Positions 28,197-36,887 of a DNA stretch of 64,000 nt are shown piece by piece (the first letter of the stretch is position 1; the number at the start of each line of letters is the position of its first letter). Position numbers and translations under genes: made by a program. The notes below the pieces were generated by a model. The model was not told the origin of the DNA and did not search any database. It saw nothing but the letters and a program-made list of their open reading frames with translations. Source of the stretch: Ectopseudomonas khazarica (GTDB taxonomy: Bacteria > Pseudomonadota > Gammaproteobacteria > Pseudomonadales > Pseudomonadaceae); assembly GCF_004521985.1 (NCBI RefSeq), contig NZ_SBHZ01000015.1:1-64000 (forward strand). Reading direction: 5' to 3'.

Positions 28197-30308
28197 TCAG
28201 GCGCGCACCCGAGTGATACGCATCACGCCCTTGAGCGCACGCAACTTCTTGATCACCCGGGCCAGGTGCACGCGGTCATGCACGCTGATCACCAGTTGCA
28301 CGACGCTGATGCGCCCGTCGCGCTCGTCCATGCCGATCTTCTCGATGTTGCCATCGGCGGCATTGACGCTGCTGGCCAGCAGGGCGATCAGGCCGCGCTG
28401 GTGCTCCAGTTCGACGCGCAGTTCGACATTGAATTCGCCGGTGACATCCTTGGCCCAGTTGAGCTGGATGCATTTTTCCGGGTTGTGGCGGATGTCGGCG
28501 ATGTTCCGGCAGCTTTCCATGTGCACCACCATGCCCTTGCCGGCGGACAGGTAGCCGACGATGGGGTCGCCCGGAATCGGCGTACAGCACTTGGCGTAGC
28601 TCATCACCAGGCCTTCGGTGCCGCGAATCGCCAGCGGCCCTTCGCTGCTGGGCAGGGCGTCGTCGCTGCTCTCGGCGAGCAGGCGGCGGGCGACCACGTA
28701 GGCCATGCGGTTGCCCAGGCCGATGTCTTCGAGCAGGTCCTCGATGACCTCCTGGCGGTATTCGCCCAGCACGGTCTGGATGCGCTCGGCGCTGATCTTC
28801 TCCAGGTGCGTGTCGAAGCTGGCCAGCACCTTGTTCAGCAGGCGTTCGCCGAGGCTGATGGACTCGGAGCGGCGCTGCTGCTTGAGCGCATGGCGGATGT
28901 GCGTGCGCGCCTTGCCGGTGACCACGAAATTGAGCCAGGCCGGGTTCGGCCGGGCGCCCGGGGCGGTGACGATTTCCACCGTCGAGCCGCTTTCCAGGGC
29001 TTGCGACAGCGGCGCCAGGCGGCGGTTGATGCGGCAGGCGATGCAGGTATTGCCGACGTCGGTGTGCACCGCGTAGGCGAAGTCGACCGCCGTGGAGCCT
29101 TTCGGCAGCTCCATGATGCGGCCCTTGGGCGTGAACACGTAGACCTCGTCCGGGAACAGGTCGATCTTCACGCTCTCGATGAACTCCAGCGAGTTGCCGG
29201 CGCGTTGCTGCAATTCCAGCACGCCCTTGACCCACTGCCGCGCACGGGCGTGGTTGCCCTTGGGCGCTTCGTCCTCGCTGGACTTGTACAGCCAGTGTGC
29301 GGCGATGCCGTTGTTGGCCATCTCTTCCATCTCGCGGGTGCGGATCTGGATCTCGATGGGCACGCCGTGCATGCCGAACAGCGTGGTGTGCAGCGACTGG
29401 TAGCCGTTGGCCTTGGGAATCGCGATGTAGTCCTTGAAGCGGCCGGGCAGCGGCTTGTACAGGTTGTGCACGGCGCCGAGCACGCGGTAGCAGGTGTCGA
29501 CCTTGTCGACGATGATGCGGAAGGCATAGACGTCCATGATCTCGTTGAACGCCTTACGCTTGCCGCGCATCTTCTGGTAGATGCTGTAGAGGTGCTTCTC
29601 GCGGCCGATGACTTCGCCTTCCATGCCCTCGTGCTGCAGGCAGAGCTGGATCGACTCCTCGATCTTGGCGACGATTTCCTTGCGGTTGCCCCGGGCGCGG
29701 CGTACGGCGGCGCGGATGCGCTCGGAGCGCATCGGGTGCATGGCCTTGAAACCGAGGTCCTCGAACTCCACGCGCATGGCGTGCATGCCCAGGCGGTTGG
29801 CGATGGGCGCGTAGATTTCCAGGGTTTCCTTGGCGATGCGCCGGCTCTTCTCGTGCGGCATGGCATCGAGGGTGCGCATGTTGTGCAGGCGGTCGGCGAG
29901 CTTGACCAGGATCACGCGAATGTCGCGGGCCATGGCCATGGCCATCTTCTGGAAGTTCTCGGCCTGGGCCTCGGCCTTGGTCTCGAAGTTCATCTGGGTC
30001 AGCTTGCTGACCCCGTCGACCAGTTCGGCCACGGTTTCGCCGAACTGCGCGTTGAGCGCTTCCTTGGCGATGCCGGTGTCTTCGATGACGTCGTGTAGCA
30101 TGGCGGCCATCAGGCTCTGATGGTCCATGTGCATGTCGGCGAGGATGCTGGCCACGGCCAGCGGATGGGTCACGTAGGCTTCGCCACTGCGGCGGCGTTG
30201 GCCATCGTGCGCCTGTTCGGCGTAGAAATAGGCTCGGCGGACCAGGTTGACCTGGTCATGGCCGAGGTAGGTCGAAAGCCGATCGGCGAGAGCGTCTATG
30301 CCAGCCAT
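28197..30308 (-). CDS. spoT: Bifunctional (p)ppGpp synthetase/hydrolase SpoT
   Basis: SpoT (703 aa) makes and degrades (p)ppGpp in response to nutrient limitation. The HD hydrolase domain is intact with His 72-Asp 73 and the ED motif at 76-77 (LHDVIEDTG). The synthetase domain follows (FRIIVDKVDTCYRVLGAVHN; IAIPKANGYQSLHTT), then TGS (VFTPKGRIMELPKGSTAVDF), a zinc-finger/helical region (AKCCTPIPGDPIVGYLS) and a C-terminal ACT domain. Placement after rpoZ and gmk is the classic gammaproteobacterial order. Confidence 0.97.
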   Translation of the reverse strand: MAGIDALADRLSTYLGHDQVNLVRRAYFYAEQAHDGQRRRSGEAYVTHPLAVASILADMHMDHQSLMAAMLHDVIEDTGIAKEALNAQFGETVAELVDGVSKLTQMNFETKAEAQAENFQKMAMAMARDIRVILVKLADRLHNMRTLDAMPHEKSRRIAKETLEIYAPIANRLGMHAMRVEFEDLGFKAMHPMRSERIRAAVRRARGNRKEIVAKIEESIQLCLQHEGMEGEVIGREKHLYSIYQKMRGKRKAFNEIMDVYAFRIIVDKVDTCYRVLGAVHNLYKPLPGRFKDYIAIPKANGYQSLHTTLFGMHGVPIEIQIRTREMEEMANNGIAAHWLYKSSEDEAPKGNHARARQWVKGVLELQQRAGNSLEFIESVKIDLFPDEVYVFTPKGRIMELPKGSTAVDFAYAVHTDVGNTCIACRINRRLAPLSQALESGSTVEIVTAPGARPNPAWLNFVVTGKARTHIRHALKQQRRSESISLGERLLNKVLASFDTHLEKISAERIQTVLGEYRQEVIEDLLEDIGLGNRMAYVVARRLLAESSDDALPSSEGPLAIRGTEGLVMSYAKCCTPIPGDPIVGYLSAGKGMVVHMESCRNIADIRHNPEKCIQLNWAKDVTGEFNVELRVELEHQRGLIALLASSVNAADGNIEKIGMDERDGRISVVQLVISVHDRVHLARVIKKLRALKGVMRITRVRA

Positions 30309-30368
30309 GGGACGCTCCCCGGATGACTGGCCTCGTGCTGCGAGCGACTTCGACCCGGCATCATCGAC

Positions 30369-30632
30369 TTACAGAGGCTCGTTGGCCTCTTCCTCGAAGG
30401 CAGCGAACAGCGGCTCTTCTTCAACGATGTCTTCCTGGGCGACGATCTCGGCATCGACCAGGCCGGCAGCGATTTCGCGCAGGGCGACGACGGTCGGCTT
30501 GTCGTTTTCCCAAGCGACCTTCGGCTCCTTGCCGCCGGTGGCCAGTTGGCGCGAACGCTTGGTCGCGAGCATGACCAGTTCGAAGCGGTTATCAACGTTG
30601 TCCAGGCAATCTTCGACGGTAACGCGAGCCAT
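30369..30632 (-). CDS. rpoZ: RNA polymerase omega subunit RpoZ
   Basis: Omega (87 aa) helps assemble and stabilise RNA polymerase and forms part of a (p)ppGpp binding site. The N-terminus ARVTVEDCLDNVDNRFELVM and the helix LATKRSRQLATGG are diagnostic; the tail is acidic. The ATG at 30632 gives the canonical start, while an upstream in-frame extension is not omega-like. It sits between gmk and spoT on the same strand. Confidence 0.97.
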   Translation of the reverse strand: MARVTVEDCLDNVDNRFELVMLATKRSRQLATGGKEPKVAWENDKPTVVALREIAAGLVDAEIVAQEDIVEEEPLFAAFEEEANEPL

Positions 30633-30704
30633 GGTGTTCCTCGTAACGTGTGCGGATAAGCTTGGCCCGAGCGGGCGAGCGGACTGAATATTGTAAAGCA
30701 GCTT

Positions 30705-30766
30705 CAAGCTTCAAGCTAGAAGAAGGCGCCAATCCGGTCTTGCTTTTACTTGCGGCTTGTGGCTTG
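30705..30766. repeat. Imperfect palindromic repeat between gmk and rpoZ
   Basis: The arms 30705-30722 and 30749-30766 are imperfectly complementary (about 13 of 18 positions) with a 26-base loop. The left arm contains a short tandem of CTTCAAG units, and the right arm alternates CTTG/GGCTTG units. It resembles the small palindromic elements scattered between Pseudomonas genes. It fills most of the gap between gmk and rpoZ and might modulate read-through. Confidence 0.45.
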
Positions 30767-30782
30767 ACGCCGGTGGCTGCCG

Positions 30783-31400
30783 TTAAGCCAGCAGTTCGCT
30801 GAGCAGGCCGGCATGGCGTTGTTGCTGCTGCGATTGCGCCAGCTGGTTGCAACGGAAGATCGCCTTGAGGTCGCTCAGGGCATGGTTGAAATCGTCGTTG
30901 ATCACCAGGTAGTCGTACTCGACGTAGTGGCTCATCTCGCTGACGGCCTCGCGCATGCGCCGCTCGATGGTCTCGCCGCTGTCCTGGCCGCGGTTGGTCA
31001 GGCGATGGCGCAAGGCTTCCTGGGTCGGCGGCAGGATGAAGATGGACTTGGCCTGCGGCATCAGCTTGCGCACCTGCTGGGCGCCCTGCCAGTCGATTTC
31101 CAGAATCAGGTCGAAGCCCTCGGCCAGGGTCTGCTCGACCCACTTCTGCGAGGTGCCGTAGAAGTTGTCGAAGACCTGGGCGTGTTCGAGAAACTCGCTG
31201 CGCTCGATCATGGCAGTGAACTGGGCATGCTCGACGAAGTGATAGTTCACCCCGTCCTGCTCGCCTGGGCGCATGGCGCGGGTGGTGTGCGAAACCGAGA
31301 CGCGAATCTGCACCTCGCTGTCGATCAGGGCCTTGACCAGGCTGGTCTTGCCGGCGCCGGAGGGTGCGGAAACGATGTAGAGGGTGCCGGTGGTGGCCAT
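30783..31400 (-). CDS. gmk: Guanylate kinase
   Basis: Gmk (205 aa) phosphorylates GMP to GDP. The P-loop is SAPSGAGKTS (11-20). The GMP-binding region reads SVSHTTRAMRPGEQDGVNYH with a Tyr/Phe-rich segment, and the lid has the conserved Arg-rich ERRMREAVSEM. It lies between yicC and rpoZ on the same strand. Its substrate connects directly to (p)ppGpp metabolism encoded by spoT downstream. Confidence 0.97.
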   Translation of the reverse strand: MATTGTLYIVSAPSGAGKTSLVKALIDSEVQIRVSVSHTTRAMRPGEQDGVNYHFVEHAQFTAMIERSEFLEHAQVFDNFYGTSQKWVEQTLAEGFDLILEIDWQGAQQVRKLMPQAKSIFILPPTQEALRHRLTNRGQDSGETIERRMREAVSEMSHYVEYDYLVINDDFNHALSDLKAIFRCNQLAQSQQQQRHAGLLSELLA

Positions 31401-31454
31401 GAAAGCGATCCTGGGAAAAGCGTTGAACGAAAGATAGCAGCCGTATGGCTGACG

Positions 31455-32318
31455 TTACTCGATATTCTGCACCTGCTCGCGCATCTGCTCGATGAGCACC
31501 TTCAGGTTCACCGCAGCCTGCGTGCTGCGCGGGTCGAAGGCCTTGGAGCCGAGAGTGTTGGCTTCGCGGTTGAGTTCCTGCATGAGGAAGTCCAGGCGGC
31601 GCCCGGCAGCGCCGCCGGCCTTGAGTACGCGGCGCACTTCGCTGACGTGGGTGCTGAGGCGGTCGAGTTCTTCGGCGACGTCGCTCTTCTGCGCCAGCAG
31701 CACCAGTTCCTGCTCCAGACGCTGCGGGTCGAGCTCGGCCTGCATCTCGGCGAAGCGCGTCTCGATCTTGGCGCGCTGGCCGGCGAGCATCTGCGGGACC
31801 AGTTCGCGCAGGGCGGCGACCTCGTCGAGAATGGCGTCGAGGCGATCGGCCAGCAGCTTGGCCAGTTCGGCGCCCTCGCGGGCACGGCCGGCCTTGAGTT
31901 CGCCGAGGGCTTCGGCGAACAGGCTGAGGGCGGCGGCGTTGAGGGCCTGCGGGTCGGCCGAGTCGGCGACCAGCACGCCGGGCCAGGCCAGCACTTCCAG
32001 CGGGTTGAGCGGGGCGGGCTGCTGGATCAGCGCGGCGACCTGCTCCGCGGCGGCGATCAGCTGGCGTGCGCGCTCGCTGTCGACCTGCAGCTGCTTGTCG
32101 GTCGCCTCTTCGGCGAAGCGCAGGGTGCATTCCACCTTGCCGCGCGACAGCCCCTGGCGCAGCGCCTCGCGCACGGCGCCTTCGAGGTCGCGGAAGGCTT
32201 CCGGCAGGCGCAGGTGCGGCTCCAGGTAGCGATGATTGACCGAGCGCAGTTCCCAGCTCAGGGTGCCGTGGGCGGTCGCCTGCTCGTTGCGGGCAAAGGC
32301 CGTCATGCTGTGAACCAT
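31455..32318 (-). CDS. yicC: YicC-family stress protein/endoribonuclease
   Basis: The protein (287 aa) matches YicC, recently associated with RNA cleavage. It carries the N-terminal MTAFARNEQATAHGTLSWEL with the Arg-rich SVNHRYLEPHLRLPEAFR, and the C-terminal DUF1732 region (GRRLDFLMQELNREANTLGS). The ATG at 32318 gives a VHSMTAFARN start; an extension further upstream would run through the divergent promoter. It is divergent from rph, as in many gammaproteobacteria. Confidence 0.92.
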   Translation of the reverse strand: MVHSMTAFARNEQATAHGTLSWELRSVNHRYLEPHLRLPEAFRDLEGAVREALRQGLSRGKVECTLRFAEEATDKQLQVDSERARQLIAAAEQVAALIQQPAPLNPLEVLAWPGVLVADSADPQALNAAALSLFAEALGELKAGRAREGAELAKLLADRLDAILDEVAALRELVPQMLAGQRAKIETRFAEMQAELDPQRLEQELVLLAQKSDVAEELDRLSTHVSEVRRVLKAGGAAGRRLDFLMQELNREANTLGSKAFDPRSTQAAVNLKVLIEQMREQVQNIE

Positions 32319-32502
32319 GGGAGTACCTCGCGGGATTCGGCTCGAAAAACGCAGGATTGTAGCCCAGGGGCGTGCCCATTTCATGCCCGGCTGATCCGCC
32401 GGGGCGCGCCTGCCGTCTGCCGCTGCCAATTCGGCATGTCGTCCTGCTCTGCGGCCCCCTATAATGCGTGCTGTTTTCACTTAATGAAGTAGGTATCGCT
32501 CG

Positions 32503-33222
32503 ATGAAACGTCCCAGTGGCCGCGCCGCCGATCAGTTGCGCTCGATTCGCATCACCCGCAACTACACCAAGCACGCCGAAGGCTCGGTCCTGGTCGAGTT
32601 CGGCGATACCAAGGTGATCTGCACCGTTAGCGTCGAGTCGGGCGTGCCGCGTTTCCTGAAAGGTCAGGGTCAGGGCTGGCTGACCGCCGAGTACGGCATG
32701 CTGCCGCGCGCCACCGGCGACCGTAACCAGCGCGAGGCCAGCCGTGGCAAGCAGGGCGGCCGTACCCTGGAAATCCAGCGCCTGATCGGCCGCTCGCTGC
32801 GCGCCGCGCTGGACATGAGCAAGCTGGGCGAGAACACCCTGTACGTCGATTGCGACGTGATCCAGGCCGACGGTGGTACCCGTACCGCCTCGATCACCGG
32901 TTCCATGGTGGCGCTGATCGATGCGCTGAAGGTGCTGAAGAAGCGTGGTTCGCTGAAGGGCGAGCCGCTCAAGCAGATGATCGCCGCGGTGTCGGTCGGC
33001 ATCTACCAGGGCGAGCCGGTGCTGGACCTGGACTACCTGGAAGACTCGGCCGCCGAGACCGACCTCAACGTGGTGATGACCGACGCGGGCGGCTTCATCG
33101 AGGTGCAGGGCACCGCCGAAGGCGCGCCTTTCCAGCCGGACGAGTTCAATGCCATGCTGGCCCTGGCGCAGAAGGGCATGAACGAAATCTTCGAGCTGCA
33201 GAAAGCCGCGCTGGCCGACTGA
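32503..33222 (+). CDS. rph: Ribonuclease PH
   Basis: RNase PH (239 aa) trims the 3' ends of tRNA precursors using phosphate. It shows the N-terminal KRPSGRAADQLRSIRI, the phosphate-site segment QREASRGKQGGRTLEIQRLI and the catalytic-region LYVDCDVIQADGGTRTASIT. A TATAAT box at 32460-32465 gives a plausible -10 element for this gene. Length is standard, with no frameshift of the kind known in E. coli K-12. Confidence 0.97.
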   Translation: MKRPSGRAADQLRSIRITRNYTKHAEGSVLVEFGDTKVICTVSVESGVPRFLKGQGQGWLTAEYGMLPRATGDRNQREASRGKQGGRTLEIQRLIGRSLRAALDMSKLGENTLYVDCDVIQADGGTRTASITGSMVALIDALKVLKKRGSLKGEPLKQMIAAVSVGIYQGEPVLDLDYLEDSAAETDLNVVMTDAGGFIEVQGTAEGAPFQPDEFNAMLALAQKGMNEIFELQKAALAD

Positions 33223-33246
33223 TCTTCCCGAGCAAGGAGCACCCAG

Positions 33247-33618
33247 ATGAACGATGAACTGCAGAATCCGCTTCCGACCCCCAGTCAGGAGGCCCGTCAG
33301 TGGGCGATGTTCTGTCACTTCGCCGCATTTCTCGGGCTGGTGTTCCCCTTCGGCAATCTGCTCGGCCCGCTGATCCTCTGGCAGGTGAAGAAGGACCTGG
33401 ACCCGTTCGTCGATGAGCAGGGCAAGGAGGCGCTGAACTTCCAGATCAGCGTCGCCCTGGCCGCCGTGGTGTGCTTCATCCTGATGGTGGTGGTGATCGG
33501 CTTCCCGCTGCTCATGCTGCTGGGGCTGGCGGCCCTGGTGCTGACCATCATCGCCGGGATCAAGGCCAACGAGGGGCAGTCCTACCGCTATCCCTTCAGC
33601 TGGCGCCTGGTGAAGTAG
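33247..33618 (+). CDS. DUF4870 membrane protein
   Basis: This small protein (123 aa) has the DUF4870 pattern: a polar N-terminus, the first hydrophobic segment FCHFAAFLGLVFPFGNLLGP, the conserved LDPFVDEQGKEALNFQIS, then two or three hydrophobic helices ending in GIKANEGQSYRYPF. Function of the family is unknown. It follows rph by 24 bases with an AAGGAG ribosome site, so cotranscription is likely, and ends at a strong terminator. Confidence 0.85.
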   Translation: MNDELQNPLPTPSQEARQWAMFCHFAAFLGLVFPFGNLLGPLILWQVKKDLDPFVDEQGKEALNFQISVALAAVVCFILMVVVIGFPLLMLLGLAALVLTIIAGIKANEGQSYRYPFSWRLVK

Positions 33619-33631
33619 GCGAGCACGCAGC

Positions 33632-33658
33632 AAAAAGCCGGCGAAATGCCGGCTTTTT
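33632..33658. terminator. Bidirectional intrinsic terminator
   Basis: AAAAAGCCGGC (33632-33642), a five-base loop and GCCGGCTTTTT (33648-33658) form a near-ideal hairpin with A and T tracts on the two sides. It lies between the DUF4870 gene and the oppositely oriented crc, so it can end transcription from both directions. Confidence 0.9.
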
Positions 33659-33670
33659 CATGCCTTGCGC

Positions 33671-34450
33671 TCAGACGCTGAGAATCCAGTCGTAGTCGAC
33701 GATCAGCGGCGCATGCTGGGAGAAGCGCGGCTGGCGCGGCAGGCGCGCGCTGCGCACGCTGCGACGCATGCCCGGGGTCAGCAGCTGGTAGTCGAAGCGA
33801 TAGCCCAGGTTGAGCATCTCCGCCTGTTCGTTGTCCGGCCACCAGCTGAACTGATCGCCTTCGCGGCTGACTTCACGCAGGGCATCGACGTAGCCCATGG
33901 TGCCGATCACCTCGTCCATCCAGGCGCGCTCGGGCGCGAGGAAGCCGGGTGTCTGCTGGCAGTCGCGCCAGTTCTTCACGTCCAGCTTCTGGTGAGCGAC
34001 ATGCAGTGAACCGCAGTAGATGTACTCGCGGCGCTTGCGGCGTTGCTTGTCCAGATAATGGGTGAAGTCGTCCATGAACTTGAATTTCTGATTCAAGCTC
34101 TCGTCCCCGTCCCGACCCGAAGGCAGGAGCAGAGTGGCAATACTTACCTTGTCGAAATCGGCCTGCAGGTAGCGCCCGTAGCGATCGGCCATTTCAAAGC
34201 CGAGGCCGCTGATCACCGCCTTGGGTTGCAACCGCGAATAAAGCGCCACGCCACCTTGGCTGGGCACTTCACCGTCGCATGCATAGAGGAAATAACCATC
34301 CAGTTGGAAGGCTTGGTCGTCCAGTTCAAAGGCGGAGGCACGGGTGTCTTGCAGGCAGATCACGTCGGCATTCTGGGCTTGCAGCCAGCTGAGCAATCCA
34401 CGCTCGGCCGCAGCCTGAATACCATTCACGTTCACACTGATGATCCGCAT
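33671..34450 (-). CDS. crc: Catabolite repression control protein Crc
   Basis: Crc (259 aa) works with Hfq to repress translation of catabolic mRNAs in pseudomonads. It has the exonuclease III-like fold (RIISVNVNGIQAAAERGLLS; CLQDTRASAFELDDQAF; HAPLIVDYDW). The metal-binding Glu of exonucleases (LQETK) is replaced by Asp in LQDTR, in line with the known loss of nuclease activity in Crc. It is divergent from pyrE, the same arrangement as in P. aeruginosa. Confidence 0.95.
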   Translation of the reverse strand: MRIISVNVNGIQAAAERGLLSWLQAQNADVICLQDTRASAFELDDQAFQLDGYFLYACDGEVPSQGGVALYSRLQPKAVISGLGFEMADRYGRYLQADFDKVSIATLLLPSGRDGDESLNQKFKFMDDFTHYLDKQRRKRREYIYCGSLHVAHQKLDVKNWRDCQQTPGFLAPERAWMDEVIGTMGYVDALREVSREGDQFSWWPDNEQAEMLNLGYRFDYQLLTPGMRRSVRSARLPRQPRFSQHAPLIVDYDWILSV

Positions 34451-34530
34451 AAATGGCCCCCAAAAACACGTGCGTGTATGATACCCGAGCTCACCTCATT
34501 TAGCTAAATCCGTGCCGTCCGGGACTTTTC

Positions 34531-35172
34531 ATGCAAACGTACCAGCGTGATTTCATTCGCTTTGCCATCGAACGCGGTGTTCTGCGTTTCGGCCAGTTCA
34601 CTCTCAAATCCGGGCGCACCAGTCCTTATTTCTTCAATGCCGGCCTGTTCGACAGCGGCCTGGCCCTGGCCCAGCTCGGGCGCTTCTATGCGGCGGCCAT
34701 CGTCGACAGCGGCATCGATTTCGACGTGCTGTTCGGCCCGGCCTACAAGGGTATTCCGCTGGCCGCGACCACGGCGGTCGCGCTGGCCGAGCATCATGGC
34801 CGTGATCTGCCCTGGTGCTTCAACCGCAAGGAAGCCAAGGATCATGGCGAGGGTGGCACGCTGGTCGGTGCGCCGCTGGAAGGGCGGGTGCTGATCGTCG
34901 ACGACGTGATCACCGCCGGCACCGCCATCCGCGAAGTGATGCAGATCATCCAGGGCCAGGGTGCCCAGGCGGCCGGTACGCTGATCGCGCTGAACCGCCA
35001 GGAGCGTGGCCAGGGCGAGCTTTCTGCGATCCAGGAGGTCGAACGCGACTTCGCCATGCCGGTAGTGAGCATCGTGTCACTACAACAGGTACTGGAATAT
35101 CTGGCAGGGGATGCTGAACTGAAGCAATATCTCCCGGCTGTCGAAGCCTATCGCGCCGAGTACGGAATCTAG
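34531..35172 (+). CDS. pyrE: Orotate phosphoribosyltransferase
   Basis: PyrE (213 aa) joins orotate with PRPP to make orotidine monophosphate in pyrimidine synthesis. The PRPP-binding motif LIVDDVITAGTA (121-132) and the flexible loop with NRKEAKDHGEGG (98-109) are intact. A TATGAT box at 34477-34482, between the divergent crc and pyrE starts, is a plausible -10 element. Confidence 0.97.
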   Translation: MQTYQRDFIRFAIERGVLRFGQFTLKSGRTSPYFFNAGLFDSGLALAQLGRFYAAAIVDSGIDFDVLFGPAYKGIPLAATTAVALAEHHGRDLPWCFNRKEAKDHGEGGTLVGAPLEGRVLIVDDVITAGTAIREVMQIIQGQGAQAAGTLIALNRQERGQGELSAIQEVERDFAMPVVSIVSLQQVLEYLAGDAELKQYLPAVEAYRAEYGI

Positions 35173-35192
35173 CCCTAGCACAAGGTCGTTCT

Positions 35193-35795
35193 ATGTCTGC
35201 ACCGCTCCTGACCCGCTGTACGCTGCTGTTGAGCTTGCTACTGCCGCTGTCCGGAGTGGCTGCCGAGCTTTACCGCTACGTCGACGACAAGGGTGTCACG
35301 GTGCTCAGCCGTCAGGGCGTGCCGCCCGAATTCATCGGCAAGGGCTACGAGGTGCTGAACGACCAGGGACGTGTGGTGCGGGTGATTCCGCCGGCGCCGA
35401 CGGCCGAAGAGTTCGCCCGCATGCAGGCCGAGAAGGTGCGCGCCAGCAATGACGCGAAGCTGCTGCGCCTCTATACCAACCTCAACGACGTCGACCGTGC
35501 CCGCGAGCGCAAGCTGGCGGAGCTCGACAGTGTCACCAACGTGGCGCGCGGCAATCTGCAGTCGGTACGCACGCAGCAGGCCAACCTGCAGAGCCAGGCC
35601 GCCGAGCATGAGCGTGCAGGCCGGCAGGTGCCGGAAAACCTGCTGGCGCAGATCAATAACCTCAAGGAAGAGCAGCAGCGGCTGCAGCGCGACATTGCCC
35701 GCTACAAGGAGGCGCGTGGCCGCGCCGAAGCCGGTTTCGCCGCGGATCGTGCACGCCTGGCCGAGCTGTTCGGCGAGCCGCAGAGCAAGCCGTAG
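35193..35795 (+). CDS. DUF4124 periplasmic coiled-coil protein
   Basis: The protein (200 aa) carries a signal peptide (LLLSLLLPLSGVAA), then a DUF4124 module (ELYRYVDDKGVTVLSRQGVP), a Pro-rich link and a long coiled coil (about 75-190) rich in Gln, Glu and Arg. Proteins of this build are envelope-located and of unknown role. It follows pyrE by 20 bases and is probably cotranscribed with it. Confidence 0.78.
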   Translation: MSAPLLTRCTLLLSLLLPLSGVAAELYRYVDDKGVTVLSRQGVPPEFIGKGYEVLNDQGRVVRVIPPAPTAEEFARMQAEKVRASNDAKLLRLYTNLNDVDRARERKLAELDSVTNVARGNLQSVRTQQANLQSQAAEHERAGRQVPENLLAQINNLKEEQQRLQRDIARYKEARGRAEAGFAADRARLAELFGEPQSKP

Positions 35796-35903
35796 ACGCT
35801 GAGCTTTCCCGTGCCCCTGTGGGGGTAATCGGAACCTGTGGCGATGCCGCTTCAGGGCTGCCAGGGCGTGATGCCTGCCTGACCCGTCCCCGACCTATGG
35901 ACA

Positions 35904-35927
35904 CCCTCTCCGGCAAGCAGGAGAGGG
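35904..35927. repeat. Hairpin between convergent genes (possible terminator)
   Basis: CCCTCTCC (35904-35911) and GGAGAGGG (35920-35927) form an eight-base stem with an eight-base loop in the 162-base gap between the convergent DUF4124 gene and argB. No T tract is seen on either side, so termination is only a possibility. Confidence 0.45.
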
Positions 35928-35957
35928 GCATCAGCAAGCCGCGAGCGCGGCTGGCTT

Positions 35958-36863
35958 TCAGGGGCGCTTGCGGTTGCTGATCATGGTGCCGTTGCCGATA
36001 TCGGTGAAGATCTCCAGCAACACGGCATTCGGTACGCGGCCATCGATGATGTGCGAGCTGGTCACGCCACCCTGCACCGCCTCCAGGGCGCACTTGATCT
36101 TCGGCAGCATGCCGCCGTAGATGGTGCCGTCGGCAATCAGTTCGTTGACCTGCTCGGTGGTCAGGCCGGTGAGCACGTCGCCCTGCTTGTTCATCAGGCC
36201 GGCGATGTTGGTCAGCAGCATCAGTTTCTCGGCTTTCAGCGCCTCGGCCACCTTGCCGGCCACCAGGTCGGCATTGATGTTGTAGGACTCGCCGTCCGGG
36301 CCGACGCCGATGGGCGCGATGACCGGGATGAAGTCACCCTTGACCAGCATGTTCAGCAGGTCGGTGTTGACCCCGGTGACCTCGCCGACATGGCCGATAT
36401 CGATGATCTCCGGCTGGGTCATCTCCGGGGTCTGGCGGCTGACCTTGAGCTTGCGCGCGCGGATCAGGCAGGCGTCCTTGCCGGTCAGGCCGATGGCGCT
36501 GCCGCCATGCTGGTTGATCAGGTTGACGATGCTCTTGTTGACCTGGCCGCCCAGGACCATTTCCACCACGTCCATGGTCGCGGTGTCGGTGACGCGCATG
36601 CCGTCGATGAAGTGGCTCTCGATGGACAGGCGCTTGAGCAGGTCGCCGATCTGCGGGCCGCCGCCGTGCACGACCACCGGGTTGATGCCGACGGCCTTCA
36701 TCAGCACGATGTCCCGGGCGAACCCCTGCTTGAGCTCCTCGCTTTCCATGGCGTTGCCGCCGTACTTGATCACCAGGGTCTTGCCGACGAAGCGGCGGAT
36801 ATAGGGCAGGGCTTCGGACAGTACCTTGGCAACCTGGGCGGCGGCGTCACGCTCGAGGGTCAT
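35958..36863 (-). CDS. argB: Acetylglutamate kinase
   Basis: ArgB (301 aa) phosphorylates N-acetylglutamate, the arginine-sensitive step of arginine synthesis in pseudomonads. It shows the N-terminal helix involved in hexamer formation (AAQVAKVLSEALPYIRRF), the Gly-rich VIKYGGNAM and VVHGGGPQIGDLL loops, and LTGKDACLIRARK. The N-terminal helix is characteristic of the arginine-inhibitable enzymes. It follows algC closely on the same strand. Confidence 0.97.
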   Translation of the reverse strand: MTLERDAAAQVAKVLSEALPYIRRFVGKTLVIKYGGNAMESEELKQGFARDIVLMKAVGINPVVVHGGGPQIGDLLKRLSIESHFIDGMRVTDTATMDVVEMVLGGQVNKSIVNLINQHGGSAIGLTGKDACLIRARKLKVSRQTPEMTQPEIIDIGHVGEVTGVNTDLLNMLVKGDFIPVIAPIGVGPDGESYNINADLVAGKVAEALKAEKLMLLTNIAGLMNKQGDVLTGLTTEQVNELIADGTIYGGMLPKIKCALEAVQGGVTSSHIIDGRVPNAVLLEIFTDIGNGTMISNRKRP

Positions 36864-36887
36864 GCGGGGGCTCCTGGAACTAATCGA

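Noticed and set aside
30592..33633. Very long opposite-strand open frame (about 1,000 codons)
   Set aside because: It covers gmk, yicC, rph and the DUF4870 gene in other frames. It is a GC-rich shadow with Ala/Arg/Gln-rich low-complexity sequence.
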